Source: Chloroflexus sp. Y-396-1 (GTDB lineage Bacteria; Chloroflexota; Chloroflexia; Chloroflexales; Chloroflexaceae). Taken from it: 64,000 nt of DNA. Below the pieces are notes generated by a model that worked only from the letters and a program-made list of their open reading frames with translations, was not told the DNA's origin and did no database searches. A program made the translations under genes and the position numbers. Shown one piece after another: positions 35,244 to 44,300 of this stretch. Numbering within the stretch: position 1 is the stretch's first letter; each line of letters starts with the position of its first letter. The DNA is taken from the NCBI RefSeq assembly GCF_000516515.1, contig NZ_KI911784.1, positions 3,194,881-3,258,880 of the forward strand, given 5' to 3'.

Positions 35244-35426
35244 CTAACGTCGGCCAAAGAGCTTATCTACCCCATAGTCAATAACCAGGTATATTCCAAC
35301 CGCCAACAAGAGCAACCCCCACCATGGCATCTGCACAAAGATCACGATGTGCAGCCGCGACCAGATAAGCCAGAAGACAAACAGAATGATCAGGGTACTG
35401 ATCAATGAACGAAGTTGGTGTGGCAT
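35244..35426 (-). CDS. small membrane protein, 60 residues
   Basis: A 60-residue protein with two predicted membrane segments: SLISTLIILFVFWLIWSRL and WWGLLLLAVGIYLVIDYGV, ending in KLFGRR. The two-helix hairpin resembles LiaI/LiaF-N- or 2TM-type small membrane domains. GGAGATAA about ten bases upstream of the ATG at 35426 supports translation. It is convergent with ybeY. Function unknown. Confidence 0.65.
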   Translation of the reverse strand: MPHQLRSLISTLIILFVFWLIWSRLHIVIFVQMPWWGLLLLAVGIYLVIDYGVDKLFGRR

Positions 35427-35930
35427 AAGGTGTTATCTCCACCGGTACAATATCAACTCTTATCATACCCTATATTCTGAAGAGATGGTTGAGAGGCTGT
35501 GCAGTTGCGTTCGTTCCATCTTGTTTACGTTCATTCCGTATAGCAGAGAAGGTGAGGGTCATCGGTCAGCAGCACGGTTAGAGGTGCGCCTGCTCGCGTT
35601 AGAACCGATCCGAAATCTCCTGTTCCGAGCGATGAAGGTCAGCGCAGGTCGTCTCCAGCTAGATCAGCGTGCCATTCAAAAGCGTCATCTCCCTGCGGTG
35701 CGACAACGTTCGGTAGTATCGGTGCCGTGATCATCGTCGTAGACACCTATATGTCTTGCCGCCATTAATGAGGGTCATTCGTCGTGATGTGATGATGGGT
35801 TACTGAAGTAGGTTCTTCATTGCGCTTCGTAGCGGGAGATGCAAGTGTGTGTCGGGTGGTTCTCTCTACCGCCTGGTCAGCATAAACTTTATTACTGTTC
35901 TTGTCTTGGTATCGTTTTTCTGGCAAGTTC
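35427..35930. other. intergenic region, no clear feature
   Basis: Lies between two minus-strand genes. I see no gene, strong hairpin or promoter with confidence; the frames present lack ribosome binding sites and recognisable sequence. Confidence 0.4.
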
Positions 35931-36380
35931 TCAGGCAGCCTGGCCGCTTACTATCCGTACAACTGACCATATAACAGCGATAATGATCACAAGCCAGATG
36001 GCAACCACCATTAGTGCCCCGGCCCGACTGATCGGTTTTCCTTGCTGCAACAACACTTCAGCTTTCTGCCGAGCATCACTCATTACTTCAGATGGTATCA
36101 TTCTTAGGGCCAGTGCAATTCCCAGCGGTGTGATAACTAGGTCGTCGAGGTAGCCAAGGACAGGAATAAAGTCTGGGATCAGGTCTATGGGGCTAAATGT
36201 ATGTGCTACCACCAGGCCCACGAAAACCTTGACGTACCAGGGAACTCGTGGATCACGAGTGGCTATGTACAGAGCGTAAGCTTCTCGTTTTAGAGCACAA
36301 GCACGATGCTTCAGTTTGGTAAGCAAAGCGCTTCTCCAATGCGTGTACGTCACCGTTGGACTGCCGGGCTTCGGCAACAT
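35931..36380 (-). CDS. YkvA-like DUF1232 membrane protein
   Basis: A 149-residue protein. After a basic helical N-terminus (KLKHRACALKREAYALYIA) the DUF1232 core is clear: TRDPRVPWYVKVFVGLVVAH, SPIDLIPDFIPVLGYLDDL (the diagnostic SPIDLIPDFIPxxGxxDD), then VITPLGIALALRMIP. A C-terminal membrane segment (ALMVVAIWLVIIIAVIW) follows. YkvA-type proteins have no established function. The start at 36380 is uncertain; no strong ribosome binding site is seen. Confidence 0.8.
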   Translation of the reverse strand: MLPKPGSPTVTYTHWRSALLTKLKHRACALKREAYALYIATRDPRVPWYVKVFVGLVVAHTFSPIDLIPDFIPVLGYLDDLVITPLGIALALRMIPSEVMSDARQKAEVLLQQGKPISRAGALMVVAIWLVIIIAVIWSVVRIVSGQAA

Positions 36381-36425
36381 TTTCGGTTTTTGACCAGGTT
36401 TGATACGCCGATCATCTCCAGCCTG

Positions 36426-36625
36426 TGGTTTTTTCTGAGAGCATGATCAAAAACCCAGATCTCTCATTGGGCACGTACCGTACCTATGCGACCATTGCGT
36501 GAGGGAGTGCCAACATGCTTTCGCGCCTGCTACGCTCCGTCCCCCCTTCCTTGCCTCTTGTGGGAGAGGAAAGGGGGCAGGGGGGAAGGTGAGGGGCGTC
36601 AGGCGTGCTCCGCAGGACGACCCTA
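36426..36625 (-). repeat. long dispersed repeat, copy 3 (reverse orientation)
   Basis: Read on the minus strand it starts with CTGCGGAGCACGCCTGACG, continues with CCCTCACCTTC and a pyrimidine block, and ends with GGTTTTTGATCATGCTCT, matching both ends of the copies at 12.4 and 39.3 kb. The centre is shorter and more diverged. Confidence 0.65.
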
Positions 36626-36679
36626 CTGAGCGCGTGATCAAAACCACGAGTTGCTGATCAGGCGCTCAGTAGGGTCGTC
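36616..36679. repeat. large palindrome at one end of repeat copy 3
   Basis: GACGACCCTACTGAGCGC (36616-36633) is perfectly complementary to 36662-36679. After one mismatch the stem continues with TGATCA (36635-36640) against TGATCA (36655-36660), leaving a 14-base loop: 24 paired bases. It adjoins the end of repeat copy 3. Confidence 0.9.
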
Positions 36680-36921
36680 GTTGGCGGTGTGTAGTGTTTG
36701 GCTGATCACTCCTCACCTTCACTCCAGCGTCTTTTCTCGCGAGGACGAGGAAGGGGAAGTGAACTGAGAAATGCGATCTACCCTGGGGAGACAGACATGT
36801 TCGGCGAGTCGACAGTGCTTGTTTGAGACCACCATTGCAACAGGAACGACGCGCATCCACACTTTTACGGACAAGTTCCCAACTTGCCCCTACTTCGCCC
36901 TCCTCGCTCCTACCTAACCAC

Positions 36922-38064
36922 TCACTCCCAATCATCTTCCTCATCTGTTGTTAGTTTCGATGATGGTATTACCTGACCGGCTACCCGAACATGTTCACAA
37001 ATAGTAGCTCGCTGACCGAGCACGAACACCCGATGCCGTGCAACCGGACGCAATACCGGTGCTGCCTGCGCACGTGCTTTATCAAGCAATTGCTGATCGG
37101 CTACGAGCGTTACCAATCGTCCACCGGGCTTCAGCACTCGTGCAATGTGGTAGAGCACGTCACGGTAAAGTTCACCTAGGTCTTCACCCTCACCAATCTG
37201 ATTGCCAAAGGGTAAATTGACCGCCACCTTATTCACACTGGCGTCGGGTAGCGGTAATCTGATCGCGTTCCAACGCCGGATCACGATGTGACCGCGGATA
37301 TGACGGAGATTGGCGTTCATTGCGGTGACCGCCGCCGGACTAATGTCGCCACCGTAGAGTGTGGTAAAAGGCCCGGCTGCCGCTCGTTCTAGCAGCAGTG
37401 TGCCAGCGCCGGCCATCGGATCAAGAAAGACGTCGTCAGCTTCGGGATGGGTAAGCATCACCATCGCTGCCGCCAGTGCCGGGCGCAGCGAGGCCGGCAG
37501 GTGGGCAACCTTCTCACGTTGACGCATCGAGCTATCTGTTAACCGAATCGCGATAATGATCTCTTGTTCAAGCAATGTGGCCCACACTTCCAGTTCGGCT
37601 TCTTCATCTACCAGTTGCCAGTGTCCGGGCCAGCCGTCACGGATCGCATCGGCTACTGCCCGGCCAACCTCATACCGGTGGAAGTTGTGTTTGCCTACCA
37701 TACGGGTAACGACGCGAAAACGTCCGTTGCGTTTCTTGCCGTTGAGGCGCTGCCAGAGTTCCAGCGCCGGTTTGATTGTTTCTTCGTTGCGCGTGGCGGC
37801 GTGTATCTGGCGTAACCCCCGTTCATCGGGTGCGATTTTGAAGCCGCGTGCAGCGATCACAAAGATATCTTCGATAGTTCGTAGTGCCATGAGTGAGCGG
37901 ATTGAACCGCGATGATCGATCAAGATAAGATCGTTGCGCGCCGGCACACCGCGCACGCCGATCTGACGGGGCGCTGGTTGGTCGGCGGTGGGCCGAATCT
38001 TCTGTTCCACTTCTCGCCACGTGAGCGGGGCCAGTCCAGGCAGAGTTTGTAATATGTAGAGCAT
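36922..38064 (-). CDS. THUMP-type RNA (guanine-N2) methyltransferase, Trm14/RlmL-like
   Basis: A 380-residue protein with an N-terminal ferredoxin-like/THUMP region (residues 1-160, LTWREVEQKIRP, MALRTIEDIFVIAARG) and a C-terminal methyltransferase of the UPF0020 group. Motif I is FLDPMAGAGTLLLERA near 220, GGDISPAAVTAMNANL follows, and the catalytic motif IV reads AVNLPFGNQIG (NLPF in place of NPPY), as in Trm14/TrmN tRNA(m2G6) and RlmL enzymes. The late IARVLKPGGRLVTLV is typical. Target is tRNA or 23S rRNA. It starts 14 bases after the M20 peptidase gene, forming an operon. Confidence 0.88.
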   Translation of the reverse strand: MLYILQTLPGLAPLTWREVEQKIRPTADQPAPRQIGVRGVPARNDLILIDHRGSIRSLMALRTIEDIFVIAARGFKIAPDERGLRQIHAATRNEETIKPALELWQRLNGKKRNGRFRVVTRMVGKHNFHRYEVGRAVADAIRDGWPGHWQLVDEEAELEVWATLLEQEIIIAIRLTDSSMRQREKVAHLPASLRPALAAAMVMLTHPEADDVFLDPMAGAGTLLLERAAAGPFTTLYGGDISPAAVTAMNANLRHIRGHIVIRRWNAIRLPLPDASVNKVAVNLPFGNQIGEGEDLGELYRDVLYHIARVLKPGGRLVTLVADQQLLDKARAQAAPVLRPVARHRVFVLGQRATICEHVRVAGQVIPSSKLTTDEEDDWE

Positions 38065-38078
38065 AAGAAGCTGTGATC

Positions 38079-39167
38079 CTACAATGTGTCAATATAGTCG
38101 GTGATGATGTGATATAGCGTTGTCAAACTGGCAATTTCAACCCATTCTTCTGCCGAATGCAAGCCGGCGCCAATCGGGCCGAGGCAGATGGCCGGAATGC
38201 CAATATGTGAATAGTAACGGGCGTCAGTTGCAAAGTGTTCGCGGTAGAAGCGTGGTGGCTGACCGGTATGGCGCTCAATAATGTCGGCTATTCGCCCAAC
38301 ATCGTGATGTTCAGGGTCGGTGCGTAAGCCGGCGCTCGCCATCACGCTGACAAATTCAGCGTTCGGGAAAGCTGCGGCTAAATCTGCTTGAATGGCTTCC
38401 GGGGTGGTGTCGGCTGTCCAGCGAATGTCGAACGTTACCTGAGCCTCTGCCGGTACCTGATTACGCGAACCGGCGCCAACCCGGATTTCGGTGGGGGTTA
38501 CCGACGTGCGCCAGTCGTTCGGGCCAACCGGTGGTGGATACCGTTCGCGGATTGTTTGGATACCCTGGGTCAGCCGGTAAATGGGATTATCCCCTTCCCA
38601 GGGCCGCGATCCATGGGCAGCGCGACCGGGAATACGTAGTTGCGCCCACATTCCCCCTTTGTGCTCGAACATAATGCCGAGATCGGTTGGTTCAAGACAA
38701 AGCATAAAATCGCACCGCCAGCCCTCATCGCGCAACCGACCGGTACCTTGTTGACCCCCTATCTCTTCGTCGGTCACGAACTGAAATCCAACATCGGGCG
38801 GCTGCGGTCGTTGCGCCAGATCGCGGATCAGCCGCATCATAACCGCAACACTACCTTTCATGTCCTGGCTACCACGTCCGTAAATACGGCCATCGCGAAC
38901 CTCTGGAATGAATTGGTTCGGTTGCCCAACAACGACATCCAGATGACCGTTGATCATCAGACGCGGTGAGCGGGTAGGTTGCAGTGTCACAACCAGAGCC
39001 GGTTTCCCACCGGCACTGCTTTGTTCGAGATGAACCGTCGGAATGTCAGCCAGATAGTCTGCAATGTAATCAATCGCTGCCTGTAATTGATCGGGCCGGT
39101 CGGCAATCGTCTCGAACCGGATCAGGTCGCAGGTGAGACGGGTAAGTTCACGATCAAGATCATTCAT
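38079..39167 (-). CDS. M20 family peptidase (ArgE/DapE-like deacylase)
   Basis: A 362-residue dinuclear zinc hydrolase. Metal and catalytic residues are visible: LMINGHLDVVVG (His, catalytic Asp), GRGSQDMKGSVAVMM (bridging Asp), FVTDEEIGGQQGTG (general base Glu and ligand Glu), DLGIMFEHKG and the C-terminal LGPIGAGLHSAEEWV (His). A dimerisation domain with GRAAHGSRPW lies in the middle. Related enzymes are acetylornithine deacetylase and succinyl-diaminopimelate desuccinylase; the exact substrate cannot be fixed. AGGAAC precedes the ATG at 39167. Confidence 0.88.
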   Translation of the reverse strand: MNDLDRELTRLTCDLIRFETIADRPDQLQAAIDYIADYLADIPTVHLEQSSAGGKPALVVTLQPTRSPRLMINGHLDVVVGQPNQFIPEVRDGRIYGRGSQDMKGSVAVMMRLIRDLAQRPQPPDVGFQFVTDEEIGGQQGTGRLRDEGWRCDFMLCLEPTDLGIMFEHKGGMWAQLRIPGRAAHGSRPWEGDNPIYRLTQGIQTIRERYPPPVGPNDWRTSVTPTEIRVGAGSRNQVPAEAQVTFDIRWTADTTPEAIQADLAAAFPNAEFVSVMASAGLRTDPEHHDVGRIADIIERHTGQPPRFYREHFATDARYYSHIGIPAICLGPIGAGLHSAEEWVEIASLTTLYHIITDYIDTL

Positions 39168-39683
39168 AGTGTGTTCCTGTCTTTGTACCATGTCAAGTCT
39201 GGATTATAGTACGTTTTCCTGAAATGCACTACCTGTATATGCGAATATATACGAATCGTTAGGGCTTTCAGAGTTGTATAGTGTTTAGGATAACGCTGGC
39301 GGGTAACGCATGCGTTTCCGCAACGGGTTCAGCGCCGGTGCTGCGGCGCACGCCTGGCGGCCCTCACCTTCTCCCCAACCCCCTTACTCTCCCCGTAGGG
39401 AAGCGGAAAGGGGAGCGTGGGATGCGGGGGAACTTCGCTCACCCAACCCATCACGCGCAGCGTCTGGCGCCGTCCGCTCGGCAGCGGGAACGTGCCGTGG
39501 ATGGAGGAACAGAACATTGGCCTTCCCAACGCAGTGGTTGCCCGGGCACGGTACGTTCCCAATAAGAAATTCGGGTTTTTGATCATGCTCTAAGATGTGT
39601 CATACGCGGTTCAAACATCATAATAGGGGCGGGTTGGGAACCTGCCCCTCCCATGTGATAAAGGTCTGAACCACCTCTTCTCC
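39168..39683. other. repeat-rich intergenic region
   Basis: Contains copy 2 of the long dispersed repeat (about 39325-39597) and a REP-like palindrome at 39624-39655 (GGGGCGGG/CCTGCCCC). Short frames here run through repeat sequence and are not called. Confidence 0.6.
39325..39597 (+). repeat. long dispersed repeat, copy 2
   Basis: The most regular copy, matching about 12400-12680 in the same orientation: CTGCGGCGCACGCCTGGCG, CCTCACCTTC, a purine/pyrimidine-rich block, TTCGCTCACCCAACCC, CACGCGCAGCGTCTGGCG, then CGGTACGTTCCCAATAAG and a tail GGTTTTTGATCATGCTCT shared with copy 3. Confidence 0.75.
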
Positions 39684-40475
39684 TTACCCTGCTACCAATC
39701 GACTGAACGGAGGCAAGATTCCAGGTGCAAGAGCAGCAGTCACTCCATAAAGGCGGGCCTTCCAACTAGGATATATATCGCGCTGACGGGCAGCGATCCC
39801 GTTCAGACTGGCTTGTACAACAGGCGCCGGTTGATCGAGCAACCAGCTCGGTACACGTCGTTTGGAGCTAACTCCGTACTGGGGTGCGTCGAGGATGTCG
39901 GTTTGAGTGAAGAAAGGATACACGGTACTGACACAATAGCCGTCGGCGGCAAGACCGTTGGCAAAACCGCGCAGCCCGAATTTTGCCGCACAGTAAATGC
40001 TGATATTCGGCAGTGCTGCTCGACCGAGGATTGACGAGATAAACACTATCTGACTACGTGGCTTAGTGCGCAGGGTTGGCAAGAGGGCAGCGGTGAGGCG
40101 GATTGGTGCATACAAGTTGATCCGCAACAGACGCTCAGTAGCGTCTGTCGGGATTGCGTCAAGTGGCCCGTACAGCCCAATACCGGCGTTATGAATGATC
40201 AGGTCGAGATCAGGCGCGATCTGCCTGACTTGCCGGGCCAATCGATCACAATCGTCAGTATTGCTCAGATCGGCCGGCAACAAGGCACGAATCCGCCCTT
40301 CGCTTGGTTGTAATTGATGTTGGGCTGCGAATTCGGCGGCAGTGCGTAGCCGGTGTGGGTTATGACTACTCAAGATGAGGTCTGCTCCTGCGGCTAACAA
40401 CTGACGGCTGAACTCGCGCCCAAGTCCACCACCGGCGCCGGTTATCAGTACTACTCGTCGGGCAAATGCCTTCAT
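39684..40475 (-). CDS. short-chain dehydrogenase/reductase
   Basis: A 263-residue classical SDR: nucleotide-binding LITGAGGGLGREFSRQLL, IHNAGIGLYG, catalytic Ser in IVFISSILGRA and the dyad SIYCAAKFGLRGF (Tyr and Lys present). GLAADGYCVSTVYPFFTQTDI follows. The ATG overlaps the stop of the R2lox gene (ATGA), so the two are translationally coupled and probably functionally linked. Fatty acyl or small lipid-like carbonyls are plausible substrates since R2lox proteins bind a fatty acid (inference). Confidence 0.9.
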   Translation of the reverse strand: MKAFARRVVLITGAGGGLGREFSRQLLAAGADLILSSHNPHRLRTAAEFAAQHQLQPSEGRIRALLPADLSNTDDCDRLARQVRQIAPDLDLIIHNAGIGLYGPLDAIPTDATERLLRINLYAPIRLTAALLPTLRTKPRSQIVFISSILGRAALPNISIYCAAKFGLRGFANGLAADGYCVSTVYPFFTQTDILDAPQYGVSSKRRVPSWLLDQPAPVVQASLNGIAARQRDIYPSWKARLYGVTAALAPGILPPFSRLVAG

Positions 40476-41365
40476 GCCACATCCTCATCATCAGTTGTCA
40501 GACTGTCAATCTCCACCAGGCTCTGTTGGCACGCCATTTCAAGCCGGTTGAGACGACGCTGGAACTGATTGATCGCGAAGGTGCTGAAGGTTTCGATCTG
40601 CAAATTGAAGGGCATCGGGTCATAACTGGCAAAAATTTCGTCAATGACACCCATCGCGTAGAGGACTAGCTCATTCATCCGCTCAACAATATGATCCCAG
40701 ATACTCTGATCGGTCGCGATCAGCCGTGAGAGGAGATAAATACCGTAAGCGATGTGGCGTGACTCGTCTTGTTTAAGTAGCCGAATCCCTTCACGAGTAC
40801 CGGGCATAATCTTTTGGGTGTCGAGAATGGTGAAATAGGCATGGTAGCCGGTTTCGGCCAGCACACCCTCGACAATCATGTTGTATGTGAGCGATGCCTC
40901 AGCGAGATTGCGTGGCGAGGGGTCTTGATCGAGGCGGTGCATTGCTGCCGGTAACGCTTCATAGATGAGTGCACGATAATTGGCAGTGTGATAGCGGCTG
41001 AGATCAGGGTCAACACGAGCTACTTCACTAATGAAGCGGGCGAAGAAATCGGTATGTTTGGCTTCCTCAAATAGAAAGGTGGTGAGGTAGAGTTCCTCTT
41101 CAAGCCGACCTTCACTGGCAATAGTCCGAATGAGCGGCAACAGATCAAGGGTGACGGCCTCTTCACCGGCCTGGAACAAGGCGGTCAGGCGCAGCAGCAG
41201 ATCACGTTCGTCATCCTGTAGCTGTTCCCAATCGCGGGCATCACGGCTCAAGTCGATGAGTGACGGATTCCAGATGCCAAAGCGCTTGGCTTTCTCGAAC
41301 AGGCGCATTGGTGGACTGTGACGATTCAGGCCACGACTCGTCGTAATGAAATCGGTATGGGTCAC
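40472..41365 (-). CDS. R2-like ligand-binding oxidase (R2lox, Mn/Fe type)
   Basis: A 297-residue ferritin-superfamily protein related to ribonucleotide reductase R2. With the GTG start at 41365 (after AGGAGG) the numbering falls on that of mycobacterial R2lox: GEEAV with E68 and V71, FEEAKH with E101 and H104, LTYNMIVEG with Y161 and E166, DESRH with E201 and H204. V71 and Y161 correspond to the residues that form the Val-Tyr ether cross-link. R2lox assembles a Mn/Fe centre, binds a long-chain fatty acid and performs two-electron oxidations of unknown physiological role. A TTG at 41416 would add 17 residues without family support. Coupled to the SDR gene, 31 bases after the NTPase-HEAT gene. 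Confidence 0.93.
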   Translation of the reverse strand: MTHTDFITTSRGLNRHSPPMRLFEKAKRFGIWNPSLIDLSRDARDWEQLQDDERDLLLRLTALFQAGEEAVTLDLLPLIRTIASEGRLEEELYLTTFLFEEAKHTDFFARFISEVARVDPDLSRYHTANYRALIYEALPAAMHRLDQDPSPRNLAEASLTYNMIVEGVLAETGYHAYFTILDTQKIMPGTREGIRLLKQDESRHIAYGIYLLSRLIATDQSIWDHIVERMNELVLYAMGVIDEIFASYDPMPFNLQIETFSTFAINQFQRRLNRLEMACQQSLVEIDSLTTDDEDVA

Positions 41366-41396
41366 TTCGTTTTCCTCCTGTTCATGCGGGGTTGTC

Positions 41397-44300
41397 TTAT
41401 CTTTCAGGTTGCTCAATCGGTATCAAACAGGTGAGTAAAGCGCTACCTGCCCAGAGGTCAATTTCAGGAATTGACGAAGTTGCCAGGTTCACTAAGGCAT
41501 TGCGTGCAATAGTATTGCCTGCTGTGCAGTTGCTGACTATCGCCATTACTGCTGCATATCGAACTGAAAGCGGTTGGGTTTCTGTCTCGGTGGCAAGTTG
41601 GGCTAAATCCTTGATCGTTGCTTCATCGGCTTGCTGCGCGAGTGCTCTGATAGCAAGACAGCGCAACTGCTCTGAGTGTTCAGGATGGATGGCTACTGCC
41701 CAGATCAACGGATCAGATGGTGTATGTGTACTCAGGTGTTGTACAGCCAGACCCTTGAGCACTTCAGGCGTATGTGGGTCGGTGAGCACTTGACGTAAGG
41801 CTGGATGATGTGGATCGGCGGTCGCCAGCAGTGCAAACGCCTGAGTTTGCAGCGCCGGGTATGGTGCGAGCAGCCCTTCAATGAAAACAGGGAGAACGTC
41901 TTCGGTTGCGGTATCGCGCAATGCTGCCGCAGCGGCCAATCGGATGCTCAGATCGGGGTGACTGCGAACAAGACGCAACAGGATTGGGGTCGTAGTTGGG
42001 ATTTGACCGGCGAGCGCATCAACCGCAGCCAGTGCACAGGTTCGGTCGGCGTCGAATGCCATGCGATGGAGGAGGTTTGCTGGCGCTGGCCGATCACTGC
42101 GCTTGAGCGCATAGAGGGCAGCACTGCGCAGTGGTTCTGGTTGTGTTGTGATAATCTCCATGAGGCGCGAAACCGGAATGGCGACAGCGGCATGGAGTGC
42201 AGCCACCCGGATGTCCATTGCCTCTTGTTCGTTGTCAACAATGGTCATTAGGGTTGGCGTTGCTGTCGAATCGGCGCTCCGCCCCAAAGCTTGCAGTGCG
42301 GCGAGACGTATGCCTATCTCAGATGAATTGCAGACGATCCGTAGCAATGTGTCACGAACCTCTGCCGAGAATGGCGGTCGTATCTGGTGAAGTGCGTTGC
42401 ACGCCAGATCACGATCGGTTGCTTCAGCCAATTGGATCAATATCTGTGCACCGTCGGGGCGGTCGGCAATAGCACGGAGCGCGGCCATGCGGAGGGGATG
42501 GTCGTTCACTGCCTCGCGGGCCAGACGTGCCAGTTCGGGTGTAGTGAGAACGGCCAGTAAATCGGTTAGTGGTCGTGGGGTGCTCGCATCGTACAGCACG
42601 ATCTCGATCAGCGCCTTGGTCGCCGGGTAGAGATGTGGATGTCGTTGACCGATCTGCGCAACCGCACGAACAGCAGCACTACTTACCCGTAACACGTGGT
42701 GGGCGACGAGGACAGAGGGTCGATCAAGGATGGGACGAACACCATCAGCGACTGTATCTGAGTGAACGATTAGATCGGCCAGGATGGCACGAGTTGACTC
42801 AGCAGCCGCCGACAACCATCGTTCCGCCGGGCCGATCAGGGCCGGCAGAGCTTTGATCCATTCTTGCAGTACATGTACACCGTATATCGGCGCCAATAGA
42901 TACCCAAGTGTCGTGATTGCCTCAGCGGTACCGTATCGTCCGAGGGCAGCAATAAGCGTGATCGTCAATTCGCTATCGATGTCGGGCCGGTAAGCAAGGT
43001 CGTGCAATATCTTGCGGGCTGCTGCTGCCGCTGCGTGACTCTGAGTGGCTATATGAGTGAGGGTCTGAACTACCGCTCGGCGCAGCAGTGGTGGGTGCTG
43101 GTAGCTTACATACGATTGTAAGAATGGTACTGCTTGTGGATAATGCACAAACTGATAGGCAGCCGCTGCGCGTACTATCGTCAGTTCGCTTTCGGTGTCT
43201 ATCAGGCGTTTGAGCAACATCTGCCCACCTGGTAAGCGGTGGAGGAAGCGAATGGCCCGCAGCCGTAAATCGAGTGACAACCGGTTACTTAGAGCAAAGC
43301 TGACCAGAAAGGTCTGTCCCTCCTTATCGAGGGTCAGGTCGGCCAATGCTTCATCGCGGGCGACCCACGGTTGATGGGTTTGCATAATGAAGCGTGCAAC
43401 GCGATCAACCTGACCTGTGCGTAGCCAGACGGTACGAGCTGCCTGGCGGACTTCAGCCGCCGGATCGGCAGCAGCATGTTCGAGGTCAGTATTAGAAAGG
43501 GCAGCGGGTGCCAGTGCCCGAATAGGAGCCGGAAGTTCGGTATGTTGCAAGAGATAGTGCGCTATAATACGCTGACGTTCTGTACCGGCAGCGCCACTCA
43601 GCAGTAATCGTAAGCCGAGCTGTAGGGCCGGATTGGTCAACCACGAATGAGCATTGCCACTGCTCACGGCCAGAAGACAACGCCCTGCCTGACCGATCAG
43701 ATCGGTGTACTCTGGTAAGGGTGGAGGCGTCATCTGCTGCTGACATAGCAGGTCAATTGCGTGCCAGCGGAGTGGTGGTGGGGCATCGGTCGCATCAAGG
43801 AAGGTTATGAGCAATTTGTGGCTGGCTGCCGGTGCTAATTGCGCCACAATCCGTTCCAGCAACAGGGTTATCTGACCGGACTGCGTGCGGCCAATATCGG
43901 TCAGAATAATTGGCAGTGCTGGTACCAGCGTGTTCAGCGCCTCACCACCGTAGCGACACATCTCTTCGAGCAGGGGGCGGCTTAGTGCAGGATCAAGCCG
44001 TGGCCGTTCGCGGAGTGCTCGCGCCAGCAGCAGTAGTCGTTCGCCGTTTGGCAGGTCGGATTCGGCGAGGGCTGTGATTAGTGGTTGCGGGTCAAGCGTA
44101 ACCCCAAATGCTAACGGTAGGCAAAAAGCCCGCCATTGTGCGCCAGCATTTCGGATCGTTGTTGGTTCTGGCCGTGATTGGGCGGCTAATTCGACGGCTT
44201 GCTGATAGATACGACGGGCGCTGGCGCCAATCCGCCAGCCCGCCTGGTCGTTTGTCGTAGCCAGAATTGGTGTTGCAAAAGCGGCCATCCGCTCATAGAG

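Larger units (their letters stand above)
36381..36921. other. repeat-rich intergenic region
   Basis: Consists mainly of the reverse-oriented copy of the long repeat (about 36426-36625), the large palindrome at 36616-36679, a further pyrimidine/purine-rich block near 36700-36770 and a REP-like palindrome remnant near 36866-36895. No gene is supported. Confidence 0.6.

Noticed and set aside
39281-39586. Overlapping frames of 85-94 codons on both strands
   Set aside because: Same repeat as at 12.4 kb; open frames arise from its G+C-rich composition.
41366-41416. TTG start of R2lox 17 codons upstream
   Set aside because: AGGAGG is placed for the GTG at 41365, and family numbering fits only that start.
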